A DNA stretch of 64,000 nucleotides, taken from positions 372,001 to 436,000 of the forward strand of contig VICG01000009.1 of NCBI GenBank assembly GCA_008692225.1, in the 5' to 3' direction. Source of the stretch: Monilinia fructicola. Its lineage: Eukaryota; Ascomycota; Leotiomycetes; Helotiales; Sclerotiniaceae. Shown here piece by piece: positions 36,738 through 52,700 of this stretch (positions are counted from its first letter, which is position 1; each line of letters starts with the position of its first letter). The translations under genes and the position numbers were made by a program. The notes beneath the pieces are model-generated. The model searched no databases, was not told where the DNA came from, and saw only the letters and a list, made by a program, of their open reading frames with translations.

Positions 36738-38230
36738 TCAGGTGTGCTCTTCCTTTCCATTTTCACGTGCATGTGTATCTGCTCGAGGATGTTTTCTCGC
36801 CACCCAAAAAGTGGCTGAGTAGGTGGTTTGCAGCATGGAGTCTGGGTCGTGGATGTAAGGCGCGCGGTGATCGGTCGAGGAGGTGAGGATTGTGAAGCCA
36901 AGTTTTGGGAGGAGGATGAGGACTTCCGAGTTTGTGAGTTCGATGTTGCCGGGGTCTGCTATGCCTTGGTCTTGGTGTTGGGTGTTGGTGTTGGTCTGGG
37001 ATTGGGAGGTGGACGCGCCAGGAGGGTTGTTTTCAAAGTGCCAGAGGAGTGGGCCCATGTTTATGAGGAGTCCACCGGGCTGGAGACAGTTGTGGATGGC
37101 TTCGAGGTAGCGGATGATGTTTGGGGCGGTGTCGAGGAAGAAGACGGTGGCGACGGCGTCGAAGGATTCTGCGCGCTCTGAATCCCCGTAGAGGAGGAGA
37201 AAGTCGGATGCGCTCATGCTCATTTCTCCTGCCTTTGGGTTCGAATGGAGTGCGTTCCCGGGGTGTATGTCTGGGATTTTGACGGACTTGAGGTGATTAT
37301 CCCGGGTTTTATGGTTGGAGAAGGAATGAACCCAAGGGAAGATGGTGTGGCTTTCTTTCTGGGGACAGAAATTTAGGATGTATGAGCTGGCGAGAAGTTG
37401 GTGGTAACTAATTTCATTGCCTTCGACGTCGAATCCATCCATGCAAAGATCGAATACTAGACGCCCAAGACCGGCGCCAGGAACCAGAACACGCATGTTG
37501 CGTTTGAGGGTTGAGCATTTTGCTCTTTCGTCTTGAAGAGCTCTAATTACTGGACCATAGGAAGCTTTACGTTCCGTAGCTCCTTCGGATGACCAGTCTC
37601 GGTACATTTGGCGGAGAGTACTTCGGGCTTTTTCGAGATCACCCGAGGTAGCTGTGCCTCGGAAGTCATCTGAAGAGATGGAGCTGGATTTAGGATTGGA
37701 GTTTGGAGAGGGCTCGGGAAGATTGAATGACTGGAGACCTGCTGATAAGATTGTTTCTGAGAGTTCGGCATTGTGGTCGATGGCATCATCGACGGCTATC
37801 AACGTATCCAGGTAGCTGATAGGTGGAGCTGCAAGAAGTTCCCAGTGCGCTCGGGGTAAGGCGTAGAATGCTTGTCTTCTGAGGTGAGTGGTATTGTAAT
37901 GAGCTGTCTTTTGATATTGACTAGTAGGTATGTTAGGCATTGAAAGTGTACATATGAAGTTCATCCGGCTCCCTGGTTGGATGACACATGAAAGTCCCCC
38001 TAGCATGACACAAAACAGCACTCGCTTGATATTCCCATGAATCAGGTGGATCAGATGGATCAGATGTCACGGATGTAGCTGAATATCTCCCTAAATCTCA
38101 AATTCGAATGTTTCATCAAATAGAATTTGTCTTACTAGAAAGAATCCAGAGCCTGAAAGAGAACTCTCTTCTCATCGGGATCATTTTGAGTTTCCTCATT
38201 ACCCTCCCAAGCATTATGATGATCCGCCAT
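36738..38230 (-). CDS. Carnosine N-methyltransferase-like protein (N2227 family)
   Basis: SAM-dependent methyltransferase of the N2227/CARNMT1 family, which in animals and yeast methylates a histidine nitrogen in carnosine or proteins. Two exons: 38230-38136 and 37920-36738, joined by a 215 bp intron, giving 425 aa, a usual length. Seen: VLFQALDSFY at the exon 1 end, HYNTTHLRRQAFYALP (family signature), SAM-binding VLVPGAGLGRL, GNEISYHQLLASSYILN, VATVFFLDTA and GGLLINMGPLLWHF. The first exon begins MADHHNAWEGNEE. No frame break. Convergent with the transcription factor, divergent from poly(A) polymerase about 570 bp away. Confidence 0.93.
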
Positions 38231-38797
38231 GTTGTATTGTATACTTGACCTTCTTATCAACATCTACTAGTTGATTTCTTGTACGAGGGACAAGTGAATT
38301 CTAAGCGTCATCAACAAACCCGCCTTTATGATTCCTCAAATATAAGTTTGGAGGTGAATGAATGAATAATGATAATTGAGTTCCTTGGGATTTTACAGTA
38401 GTAGCCCCATCTTCAATAGTCAAGTGGAGAACATGGAACATGATGAGAAGATGATGAGGATGGGATGGCACGGTTCAAAAGAGCTCAAAATAAATCAATC
38501 CTTCGCTTATGCATTGACTAACTACTGTAGTTCTAAGTCCAAGTACAGTTGCTGTACAAGTACTTTATTAAAGGTTAGTAGGAGGAAGTAATTTATGGTC
38601 GCCCAAGTGTTTGTCTTTATGATAAATAATCTTCTTCCACCTGCAAACAAGACGAACAAACAACCAAACAACCACACAACCAAACAATCAATCAATCAAT
38701 CATTGATACCAACACAACATTCATTTCAAGCCATCCATCTCGATAGCCTCGGAAGCCAACCCAAAGCTTTCGGCTTCGCCATCCTCTCTCCATCAAT
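38231..38797. promoter_or_regulatory. Divergent promoter region (methyltransferase / poly(A) polymerase)
   Basis: The two genes are transcribed away from each other from this 567 bp gap. CAAACAACC-type repeated text is present near 38650-38700. No specific binding site can be supported. Confidence 0.4.
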
Positions 38798-41033
<2,236 letters not shown>

Positions 41034-42470
41034 TGACAGGCTTGCTCTACAACAGCTCTCGCGCAATGCGACCATCAGACCATCAGACCATCAGACCAAC
41101 AAATCATAACAAAAATTCGGAAAACACGACCGACCTAATTCATCTCACTGACCCAAAGCAGTTTGCATCGACATTTTCATTCATTCCATTAAGTAAATTT
41201 TGAGTATTACCTACTTCCTTGATATCCTTCGGGGCAAACCCGTAATAATGAAATTTTACATTCAGACCTGGGTACAAATGTCGAGGAAATTTGAAATAAT
41301 CTAGCACTGGCGTTTTTAGAGGCAATTGCTTCATTTTACTTTGAGGGATGAGGGTCGAGGGCGAGGGAAAGGGAAAGGAGGGAGTTTATTATATGAAAAT
41401 GACATCAAACACACCATTACACCTTGAAAGGTCCAGCGAAAAAAGCGAAAAGGGGCCCTCTCATTGGACTTTTTACATATCTATGTATTTTAAACACACC
41501 AATACAAATCAAATTTAGAGACTACGAGTCTCAAATGCAAAGAAACCTTGGAAATCTAATGCTCTCCTTTCCAGTGCTGTATACCTAATTGTATGTTTTA
41601 ATGAATTACTGGATTCTACAACTGTCCACGGGCTGCAAATGTCCATGGATATTAAAAGCATTGATCAAAAAGATCCAACTACCTACCGAGTACAGTACAG
41701 TACGGTACAGACAGTATCTGTCTATCTATGCATCTATCTATTATCTATTATCTATTATCGATCTATCTATTATCGATCTATCTATCTGTCATGTCATAGG
41801 GCTGTGTCGACAGGGTGGCACTGCCTTTTGCAATCATAAGTGACGTAGGCGAAAAGAGATCCTTGATAACCAAGCCAAGGTTAAATACAAGTAAGCAAGT
41901 CAAGTAGTCATTATGCTGTAGATTATGAGACTGTGAGACTGTGAGACTGTCAGATTGTCACATCCCTAGTTAGATCCATCTCGTCAAAAGGAAAGTCAAT
42001 TAGAATACCTACATACCTCCTACATACTACATACTACATACTAGGTACCTATTAGCTGTTTCCTATTAGCTGTTTCCCATTAGCTGTTTGTCACCCAGCC
42101 CCAAGGACGGGAAGAGGAAGAGAGAGAGAGAGAGTTTTGCCCAGGTGAAGTCAATTAACCTTATTAATAAGAAAGACTCGTATAGGAAAAGTTCATTAGA
42201 AATAAGGAATTCTCACAATCCCATCTTAAATCCTTTCTCAGTAAGGATCTCTTATTATACCCCGTCTTGTACCACAATACCTTTTAATTACTTACAGTAA
42301 GAACTTCTATTCTCATTCATCAATTCTTCCATATTCCATACAATTGGAATTCAGCAGCATCTTAGCCCAGTTTTTCAAGGTTTCATTCTAATCCCGGTAG
42401 AACTATTGACAAACCATTCATTCTAAATATAAGCACAACTCGCCTTGATATTCAAGTTATTGTTGCTTCC
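41034..42470. other. Intergenic region with tandem repeats
   Basis: Includes CATCAGAC units near 41083-41098, a TATC/TCTA microsatellite at about 41720-41790, GAGACTGT units near 41925-41950, and three copies of a 14-mer (CCTATTAGCTGTTT) at 42048-42089. No gene supported. The right end presumably carries the App1 promoter and an untranslated first exon. Confidence 0.5.
42048..42089. repeat. 14 bp tandem repeat, three copies
   Basis: CCTATTAGCTGTTT occurs twice exactly and once as CCCATTAGCTGTTT, head to tail. Confidence 0.9.
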
Positions 42471-42544
42471 CATCTAACAGGACTGGAACATCATCTTCAC
42501 ACACGAAACAGGTCAATCCAGGCCGAGAGCTGCACATATTCGTC

Positions 42545-45422
42545 GTGGCTCCTCCTTCACTTCGTCGAGCGGGTCATCGATATCCTCAGCATAAGATATC
42601 TTTCTTTCGATACCTTTTCCCACGCCCTCGACAGATTGCACGCGAGCGCTTTGCGAATTTTCGATTCGAAACATTACTATACTGGAAATATCGCATACAA
42701 TCACGAATTTACAATTATATAGTCAAGACTCAGTCTAGAAGGGAAAAGAAAAGAGCTGCAGGGGGAAGTGCCTTTCAATTGTTTGGCCGGCGGGGAAGAA
42801 ATCTCTTGGGGGGCCGTCCTAAAGACAATGTGAAAGCTTCTGGCAAGCTGAACCCATCATCTGGTTCGATGTCTAGCTATGTCGCAGATGGATATGGGGA
42901 GGAAAGAAAACGTGGGGGAAAGAGGGAGAGGCTTGCAGGATATTTCAAGGCTGCAAACGAACTACGGCAATCATATCAACAATCATATTCTGAGAAATGG
43001 GGAGGAAACAATGGAGTGGACGATGATCCTCATGGAATCCCAGGCTCATTCCCGGATGTCGCTATTGTTTCTCATGGAGACGAGCAAATGATATTATTCC
43101 CATCATATGCGCGGAGGCATACGAAGGAGAAACCGTTTTTTTGAAAATTCCAACATGAATCCTAAATTGGACGAGCCAGGAGATGCAGAATATTGGGCAA
43201 GAGAATGGCAGAAATATGAGGATGATAGGGCTATAGTCGATGTGGATGTTAGAGGATGGCTTTATTCTCCTCATAGAGGACCCATGACAAGAAAAAATAG
43301 GTTACTCATTGGACTCGCACGTCAATTGAGTGGGATACCAGCACCAAAATCTGGGAGTAGGGATACTAGTCCGGATTCTAGTTCATTGCGAGCGAGGCAT
43401 AGGGAACATGAAGAGAGGCGGGACGAGGAAAAGATCGCCAGAGAAGCGGAACAAATAATGAAGAAAGGAAGAGGCGAGAAGGAAGCAGCCCTGCGGGGTG
43501 ACTACAGTGAAAAGCCAAAACGTGATTCGGATGGGGATAGTATTTACAGTGAGCGTGGTAGGCGGCATGCTGGTAGTTCGCGAGTGTCCCCCGAATCATC
43601 TCCCACGCCGGGTAATCTGTCAAAACGTGCATCGTGGAATCAACCCTCCGAGATGACCCAAACGGAACTTTTAACAGCAAACGCGCATCTAATGGCACGT
43701 CTAAGGCCATTCCTCACTAATCCAATAGTCTCTACGGCAATCACGGTCTTCTTCTATGATGAAAAGCATTCTTCATCGCGAACAATAGAAACAAACGAAG
43801 CAGGTCATTTCATTATGCGAGCTGCTTTGGAATTTGTTCCTACGCATGTTAGAGTATTGGCCTCGGAAAACCTTTCAGCAATCGAAGAGGTCAAGATTAC
43901 AGAGCCAAAAGGAGTCAGTCTAATCACTGATGTCGATGATACAATCAAGCATTCTTCAATCGGTGCAGGATCAAGAGAGATTTTCAGAAATGTCTTCATT
44001 CGTGACTTTGCTGATCTCACGATTGAGGGTGTCAGGGAATGGTATAACACAATGTATGACATGGGTGTAGGAGTACATTACGTATCCAATTCACCTTGGC
44101 AACTATTCCCAGTCTTGGTGAGTTTTTTCAGGAAAGCAGGGCTGCCACCTGGATCCTATCATCTTAAGCAATACAGCGGAATGCTTCAAGGGATTTTTGA
44201 ACCCGTCGCAGAAAGAAAGAAGGGGACTCTTGAGAAGATCATGCGCGATTTTCCAGAAAGGAAATTCATCTTGATTGGGGATAGTGGCGAAGCAGATTTG
44301 GAAGTCTATACAGATGTCGTCCTAGCGAACCCGGGAAAAATCCTCGGAATATTCATCCGAGATGTCACAACACCAGCCGATATAGGATTTTTTGATTCCG
44401 CATTGGGCCCTCTCAGCGGAGAACGCAAAAGATTTGATTCTTCATCTCGAACACAATCTTTTGATAGTAGGAGATCATCTACATATAGTAAATCAGAGCT
44501 GTCAGAGAAACGTCCATCTTTACCTCCGAGAGTACCCTCGGAAACAAAGCCTCAGACCAGTAGTGGCCCGGCAATGGGTACACTCATTGACTTTGGAGAG
44601 GAGCCAGAGAATGAACCTTTACATAAACCTCACCGACAAGTGGTACCTCGGTCTATGTCAGAAATGGAAAACCCAGATCTTCCACGACGAAGTTCTGCCA
44701 ACAGTAGCAAAGCTCCTCCACCTCGACCTTCCAAACCTCTATCGCTTAGAGGAGCAAGTACAATTACCGTGGTTCCATCTGAACCATCCGAAGTCACCAA
44801 CCGAAGCTCACCTCCTCCCCCACCAAAACCTCGTCGTTCAGGTGCTATACATGGAAGTGTGCATCACCCATTAAAGCAAGCACAAAGCAGCGCAGATCTA
44901 TCAGAATCATCGAGTGAAGGCTATATGGAAAGTGCTCGTCATAAAGTTGCCGAGACCTACAATAATCTCCCAGAAATGAGATCATACATACCAGGCATGG
45001 GAGAATCAAATCCAAGGCCCCAACCTTCATTCAATCCATCGTCCACCAATGGACCACCACCTCCACCACGTCGCAAATCAACAATCCCATCTTCCATCTC
45101 CACAGCCAGTAGTCTCACCCTAACCAACACAAACAACAGCAGTCCGGAATCATCCGAAGATGAATACTACCGACCCAACAACGGTGGCTCGGGGAACAAA
45201 AAGCTAGATCTTTGGAAACGTCGCTGGAAACGCGCCAAAGGTATTCTCGATGCTCAAGATGTCACATTGAGAGCTTGGCGGACGGGCGGAGATGTTTGTA
45301 TCGAAGCTGTCAACATGGTCGAACAGACTATGCGTGAGATGGGGGTGGAGGGGTACGGAAATGGAAAAGGGAAGACGGGGAGAGGGGGTGGTGAGATCAA
45401 GGTCAAGGATTTGAAACGGTAG
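42545..45422 (+). CDS. APP1: App1-type Mg2+-dependent phosphatidate phosphatase (DUF2183)
   Basis: Yeast App1 dephosphorylates phosphatidate to diacylglycerol and sits at cortical actin patches. The catalytic DxDxT motif is in LITDVDDTIKHSSIG; nearby conserved text includes VHYVSNSPWQLFPVL, GSYHLKQYSGMLQGIF and KFILIGDSGEADLEVY. Upstream are MSSYVADGYG and KAANELRQSYQQSY; the C-half is proline-rich (PPPRPSKP, PPPPPKPRR), suited to SH3 binding, ending with basic text. The N-part and main part are in different frames; deleting one T from the seven-T run at 43136-43142 gives KPFFENSNMNPK and one ORF. Start is unclear: the frame is open upstream of 42545 without an ATG, with a possible TAACAG acceptor near 42480, so a short upstream coding exon or the internal ATG at about 42869 are both possible. 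Confidence 0.9.
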
Positions 45423-46599
45423 AGTGCGTGAGTCGGCGTGCGTGCCGGTCTGTTCCCGTCCGCGATGGAATTATATTATTACCTTTTTAACTGGATAGAT
45501 GGTGGGTGGACTATTCATGTATGCATGCTGTTATGCTCAGAGAAGAGAAGATGAATAAGAGAATGGAATGGAATGGAATGAAACGAAACGAAATGAATTG
45601 AAATGAGATGAAATGAAATAGGAACGCAAATAAGAATAAATAAAGAAAGAAAATCATGATTTATACAAATGCAATAATGCATAATTGAAGCGCCCCTCAT
45701 GTAATATAGACCTTCCATTCTATTCCCCCCATTCCCTCCCCTCCCCTCCCATCATCTCAACGCACGATACCACATCACACAAGCTTAGCCAGATCAAAAA
45801 CGGCCACAAAAACGGCCACAAGAGCAAGCGTAATGAAAAGCGCAAAACATTTCCACACGGTTTCGTTTCCGGGGCTGCCGGCGAGGGAGGGGGGAAAGTG
45901 TTCCTTTTCTTTTTTTTTCTTTTTTCCTTCCTTCCTGTTTTTATGAAATTTTAATTTTGATTTTGATTTTGATCCCTAGCATTTATTGCGTTTTTTCTCT
46001 TTCTCTTTCTCTTTCTCTTTCTCTTTCGTGTTTGGTGAGGGGTGGGGTATGGGGATGGAGATGGAGATGGAGATGGAGATGGGGATTATAATCCTTTCTC
46101 GCCTGCTGTGGATCGAGGGGTAATTTTGATTCGTGGTGTGCGGGGAGGGGAGGGGAGGGAGAAAGGCGGGAGGTGGATAAGTAAGTTGTAATTCATTAAG
46201 TTGTAAGTAAGTAAGTTAATGGCATCTTTCGTATGCGACATCCTACATCCATCAGGGGCTCGCATATCTGTGTGGATGGATGGATGGACGGATCGGATCG
46301 GATCGAATCGAATCGTCGTGGGGAGATGTATTGCAGGATGGAAAGTACTTGAGGGTTGGGCTATAAATGGATGGATGGATGGATGGATGGATGGATGGAT
46401 GGATGGATGGATATCTGGTAGTTGAGGTGAATATTAGATATAGCTATAATTTTTGTGATTTTGGGACGCTAGATGAGATGAGAGAAGAAACAGGTAAAAA
46501 GAAAAGATTCATTTTTATGACTTGCATGATAATAAAACAATGAATTGGTATCACGAATCTTTCTCCATCATCATCATCATCACAAATACTCTCAACTAT
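45423..46599. other. Convergent intergenic region, low complexity
   Basis: Between the App1 and Drs1 stop codons. Filled with simple repeats: GAATG/GAAAC-like text near 45560-45620, CTTTCT run near 45995-46025, GATGGA run near 46045-46080 and an ATGG run at 46367-46412. No gene supported. Confidence 0.5.
46367..46412. repeat. ATGG microsatellite
   Basis: About eleven uninterrupted ATGG units in the Drs1 3' flank. Confidence 0.95.
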
Positions 46600-49055
46600 C
46601 TATCTCCTCTTCGCACCACCCGTTCTCATCGGTCTCATTGCCTTCTTCGCACCCGGCCCAGAAGGTTTTCCACCCTTGACCTTTTTCTTCCCCTTCTCCT
46701 TGGCCAAAACACCCTTTCCATCTCTCTCCTGTCTCCCCTTTTTCCACACTCTCCCCTCCAACCTCTCCCCCTTATCATCCAACTTCTTCTTATCCTTATT
46801 ACTCAACTTTCCCTTCTTCTTTCCACCCACAACTCCATTCAACTCCTCCATGCCCAATTTCTTCGCAGCCAACTTCTCCTTCTCAGTCTCAAACCACGTT
46901 CTCTTAGGTCTTCCCTTAATTTCCGCTTCGTGATCCATGAAATTTTGACCCTTGCGAACCTCCATCTCAGCTTGCGCCAAAATCTTATCCTCTTTTTCCT
47001 CCTTCAAAATTTCTTCGATTTCATCAGCCATCTCATCAACCTTTTCACTCCAGCTATCCGCCTCGCTAGCTTCGATCACTCGGCTGACGACCTTGGCTCC
47101 TTGTGTACGACTAGCTTTAACAGCTGCTTTGACAACTTTACGATCTGGCTCTGCAGCAATGGTACAAGCACGTCCGGAACGACCAGCACGAGCTGTACGT
47201 CCAACACGATGGAGATAGATGTCATGAGATTGAGGAGCTTCGTAGTTGATGACCGTATCAACACCTTTGATATCGAGACCACGAGAGGCAAGATCAGTGG
47301 CGAGGAGGAAAGAGGCCTTTCCGTCACGGAATGCTTCTACACTTTTGATACGCTGAAATTGTTAGTCAATGAAACACTAATCGCTGGGGAGAAACATACC
47401 TGTTCTTGACTCATGCTACCATGCAATTCAGTAGCTTTGAGACCAGACAATCCGAAGATAATACGTGCCCTATGCGCTTCCTTCTTTTGCCTGAAGAAAA
47501 CGATGACTCGATCGGTATAGACGTTTGTGCATAGGTACAAAAGATAACCCATGCGTTTCCCCTCTCTTCCTGGACGAAGACGAATGAATTCTTGCGTCAA
47601 GGTACCAGCAGTTGATTTCTGTGAGTCGACGAGTAATCGTACAGGTCTGTTAAGACCAACACGAATGAGGTTATCAACGGACGAAGACATTGTTGCAGAA
47701 AAGAGCATGGTTTGTCTGGACTTAGGAATAGTTGTCAAAATCTCGTTCAACTCATCAGCGAAACCAGCTTCAAGCATTCGATCGGCTTCATCAAGAACGA
47801 GAATCTCCAATGTATCAACAGTAAAACTTGGAGAATTTCGCATATGATCAATAAAACGACCAGGGGTAGCAATGATAACGTCAGGACGAAGACGTAACTC
47901 GGCTTCTTGAACCTTCAAGCTGAGACCTCCAACAGCTAAACAGAATTTAATATCAGTGTGGCTTGCAAGCTTTGTGGCGACTGCGTGACATTGAATTGCC
48001 AACTCACGAGTTGGCATAAGAATAGCCACTCTGCTGGTTGGTACTTTCTTTGGTCTGTATAAAAGACGCTCGAGGACTGGAACGATAAATGCTGCAGTCT
48101 TTCCAGAACCAGTAACAGCTCCACCAACGACATCCTTACCAAGTAAGGCAACAGGTATAGTTTTAGATTGGATCGGTGTAGGTTGTGTGAAGCCAACAGT
48201 AGCAAGACCCCGGAGAATTGGTCGAGATAATGACATGCTTTGGAATGTAGAATTGAGTTCGGGCTTAGCACCCTTAACTGGCTTTTCTTCAGGAGCAAAG
48301 AATGCCTCTCGTTTAGCGGCTTCCTCTGGGTCTTCATCCATATCCTCGTCATCATCGGAAGCCTCAGAAGCTGCATCATCTGGATGAGGTGCAGGTGATG
48401 CGACGGAATCGTTATCAGAGTCGTCATCTTCATCGCCCGCCTCTTCCTTATCCGACGCCTCAGAATCATCCTCTGCTCCAGACTCTTCTGCAGATCCAGC
48501 GCCCATTCCAAACCCATCCTCAGCCATGAATTCATCGTCTTCATCCTCAAAATCCATACCCTCCGGCGCATCTTGTTCTTCATCCGCAGCTACGATGTCT
48601 CCTTCCTCTGCCATTACTTCATCCTCCTTATCTCCCTTCTTTCCTGCCGACTTCTTCTTCTCTCTCCTTCGTGCAATAATTTCATCAATATCCACTGCCT
48701 TTTTGTCACCTCCATTGAGTCCCTTCTTCGCCCCATCGAATCCCCAACCCTCAAATTCCTCCAAATCTGCGCCACCCTTTCCATCTGCTTCCAGTGCAAA
48801 TTCAAAGTCAGAATCCATAGCCCCATCATCTGCATCCTTGATTCCCCATATTCCCTCTTCCTCCACTTCTTCGTCCTCGGATTTCTTTTTTGATTTCTTG
48901 GACTTTTTAGCAGACGTAGCATCATCATTACGCTTGCGTTTTTTGTTTGTGGAAGGATCTAAAGGCAATTCTTCTTCAACAATATTCAGGTCTTCACCTT
49001 CATTATCCGATAGTGTGAGAACAAAGTCATCGTCGCGATTCCGTTTTGGTGCCAT
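46600..49055 (-). CDS. DRS1: Drs1/DDX27 DEAD-box RNA helicase (60S ribosome assembly)
   Basis: Nucleolar ATP-dependent helicase needed for 27S rRNA processing and 60S subunit maturation. Two exons, 49055-47400 and 47352-46600, total 802 aa. Seen in order: acidic N-tail with NKKRKRN and long Asp/Glu runs, Q motif region [20 protein letters not shown], Walker [44 protein letters not shown], then after the intron [20 protein letters not shown] and [13 protein letters not shown], followed by a coiled, lysine-rich tail ([16 protein letters not shown]) ending GGAKRR. Start [19 protein letters not shown] matches the family. No frame break over 2.4 kb of coding sequence, notable against neighbours. 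Divergent from the GNAT gene's 3' side. Confidence 0.96.
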
Positions 49056-49734
49056 GTTTGGTTTATGCTGTCTTGAAGATTTCCGATCATTGGAGAAAAA
49101 AAGTTATAGAGTGACATTTACCGCCTTGGCAGAATCTTTTTGGTTTCTAAGATTAGTTAGTCTCGGTGATCTGCATAAACCTTTCGTCAAGGTGAAGCAT
49201 TTTCATAACTTTATGTACCTAGTAGGTAAGCTTTGTCATTATCCTACGTTTGCAGGGAAACAAATTCACAGTATAAGGAGGACAATAATTTCATTTGATC
49301 TTATTTTGTATGAGTTTTTTATTCCTTCCTATTTTATTCTAAAGTACAATTGAAGAGCTTCGTCAGATCTGTTTCGCGAACTAATCTTTGGACGGGCACT
49401 AAGGTACCGAACGGTACGAGAAACCATCGCAATTTTTAACTCTATCATCCAATTCAATGCCCTCCCTCCCTCCTCCCTTCATTCATTCATTCTGTCAACT
49501 TCAAATTCCACACCTTCAATCCAGAATCCATTCCCTAGAGTCTAATAGCGTTTCAAGAGAGAACCCAGAAACCATGGCCAGTGGCTAGAATTCAAGTTAT
49601 CAACCATGAACCATCTCCAGGATAGTGGTAGCTGTAGGATTGGCATATTGAGAAAAAAAGGACGAAAAATGAAAACAAGAGAATAGTCGAAGATTGTGAC
49701 TAACGTTGATCGAGCATATGCATAATCAAAATAG
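49056..49734. other. Intergenic region
   Basis: Carries the Drs1 promoter and the 3' flank of the GNAT gene. Contains ATTC/CTCC simple text near 49455-49490. Nothing else supported. Confidence 0.5.
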
Positions 49735-52700
49735 TTAGATGAATGGTGTGAACTCATCTTCATGTTCAAGTTCCTTTTGGAAGTGAACAACATCGAGCCA
49801 CTCTCCTGCACGCTCTGCCACAGAAGTTCGACTAATACTTCTGAGTTTAAACTCATCCATGAACCAGAACTTGCGTAAGAAAATCTTCATCCATTCATAA
49901 TTTGGATCGTTCTTCTTAAGAACAGGAACCTCGATCAACATTTGATGGCAACGAGCACCACAGCCATGTCCATACGCAGGATCGTTATTAGGGTTAAGCC
50001 AGTCATATCCATCATGACCAGACCAAGCACGACTTGAGACTTTAAGGAGTCGATCTAGAACACAGCTACCAACACCCTTGCGAGTGTAGTCCTGATGAAC
50101 ATAGAAATGCATGTTATGTGTGTACCTGGATCGTCCGGTAGATTTTCCAGCGATCCCACAACCACGCATCTCGGTGTATCCAAAGCCAATGATGTTCTCA
50201 TACTGTGGTACCTTAGTCTTCACCTTTGGATTCGTGGATTGTGTTGGAACACGACCCTTGACAGCAACGACGAAAGGTAGCTTTTGTTGCTTAGTGACAG
50301 AGATGATGTACAAGATGTCATTCTCTGTGAGGGGCTCTTGATCCTCTGGAATGTGTGACTCGGCGATGTAGTGGTTGTAAATCTGCAAGATTTCTTTCGC
50401 ATCAGTTTCTGTGGCGGGTCGAAGATAAATCTCAATTTTAGGGGCGAATGGATTTGGCTCGGGCTCTATTGCCATGAGCTCTTGCGGATTAACATGGTAT
50501 GCTGCTTCGCGGTATTCTTGTGCCTTTTGGACCTTCTCAACCTTCTTGAGGTAGGCTGCTGCCTCCTTACCAGCAGTCTGATTGAGTCTCTTCTCTTCAT
50601 TGGAAGAATTCAGGGTATCTAGCAAGCAGATTAGTTCGGAAAATCCAAACACTTGAAGTGTCATAGAAATTGACTTACCAGGGATCGTAAGCTCATGGAT
50701 GGGCGCCTTGGAAAGTATGACGTTGTTAACAAGATATTCGCCAGATACGAAACCTTCCGCAGAAGTGTCGACAACAGATGTCACTGGGCGTATGGGGCTG
50801 ACAACAGCAGACCACTCTTTGATATAGGATGGAATGTAATTGGCATCGAAAGTTCCACGTTCCTCCCAAATGGGTGGCGCACACCAGCTACCATCCCAAT
50901 CAGCCAACATTATGTTGGCATCCTGTGTTGCAGTCACCCGAACACCTTCCTTGAATTTTGGATCGACGACTGTATTGTCCATCTTTTCGCCAATATCAAT
51001 ATCAGAAATGCTAGAGATTGACCAAAACGGGGGCGAAGAAGCTAAGCTACCAGCTTGCTTCTTGTTCAAGCGCGTATCGATGAACGAATTGTTAATTTGT
51101 GTCTTGGCGTGACTGACATCTTTTTTCTCATTTGGTGTAATACTGTGAACAGCGACGTGGGAAATCTTGTCTTGGGAAGACTCGCCCTCAACAGCAGCCA
51201 AATTACCAGCAATTTTTGCAGCTTTATCATTGTAATTGCTAGTCGCGCGGATGATTTTCTCGTCAGTTGAATTTGTATTGATGAAGTTCTCCTCAAAAGT
51301 CGGGTTCTTTGTGATGAAGTCCTTGCTTGCTGCCCTCAGCTCCCTGAGAATAGCCTGACCATCTCTCAAGGAAGCTTTTGGTATAGCAAAGACTGCCCCA
51401 CCTCTCTTTGGCACAACGCCTTGAGTTTTGGTCTTATTGTTGCTAATTTCTCTTGTGGAAGGAGAGGCCGGTGTGACTGCAAAGCGATGAGGAAGAGTTG
51501 TATAGGTATCAGCTTCTTCAACAGCCAACTTGCGCTTGTCTGCATTGACCTCAGCTTGCGTTGGCTTTGTTGGGGCTAGATTTGGAGATCGAGACTTGGT
51601 AGCAGTTTGTTGCTGTCTTCGTGCCGCAGCCGCAGCCGCAGTAGCAGCTGTCTTGTTCGCGAGAAAGGTTTGAAAGTCTTCATCTGCCTTGCTTATAGCC
51701 TTTCCTATTGTCAACTGGGAAGTGGTCCACTGCGAGATTAGATGTTAGCAATGTTCTTGTTTTTGAACGACGCGTCAATCTTGGGGATGAAAAGAAGGTA
51801 GGTTGAGAAATAAGCCTCAAGATCGAGGAGTAAATATTTTGCAAGGATGAAGGCAATGGATAATTTATGCATGTATGTTTGCTTACCTTATTGATAGGCG
51901 CTGGAATGGGAGGCTTATTCGACATTGTTGTAATATTTGGGTTTTTTGTTTGGGTCGTACAGATCGAATTCTCCATTGCGGGGAGTCCTGTAGAAAGTTG
52001 TAAGTGACTGTCGAATATGCTTGAGGTGGTTGGACGATCTAGCTCACCAGACTTGTGCTCAAGGTTATTATTGGTTTTGGAGATAACTTTCACTTTGGTA
52101 GAATTTTGAATTTGTGGGTGGGAAAAATCAGATTTTGCTTGGTGGATATTCACTATTGGAGAAATTGATCAGATTCAAAGAATTCGTTGAAAATGATTTT
52201 GATTGAGTGCTATAAATCTTAGAATACATGCATACCTTTGAGATCTTCCTTCTTAAGTTGTAGAGAAGAAGCAACGACAGATTCTCTCTTCGAGACTTTC
52301 TCTTGTTGTTTCTTGATCAGCATGGCCATAAACTCATTTTCCTTCATCATGAAACGGCCAATAGAAGCTCCATCAGAAGCAACAGAAGGTGATGCAACAG
52401 GAGCAACAGAGGAAGTTACAGCGGAAGCAACACAAGGAGTTGCAATAGGGGCAATATTAGGAGCTGCGACAGCGACAACAGATGAATATGCAACAGAAGC
52501 AACAGGAATAGCTGCAGTGGGAGCAATAGAATGAGCTGAGACGGAAACATTTGGGGTAGAAGTAGCCGAAAAAGATGCACTGTTTGCAATTTTCGCAGCC
52601 TGTGCCTTTACCAACATTGCCAAGAATTTATTTTCTTGCATGATGGAGGGACCAGTAAAGGTTGCTTGGGAATGTGATGAGCTAGTGTCGCTGAGAGCAG

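Noticed and set aside
41034..42089. Possible CRISPR-like arrays from regularly repeated short units
   Set aside because: Units are contiguous microsatellites or minisatellites without unique spacers, and this is a eukaryotic genome.
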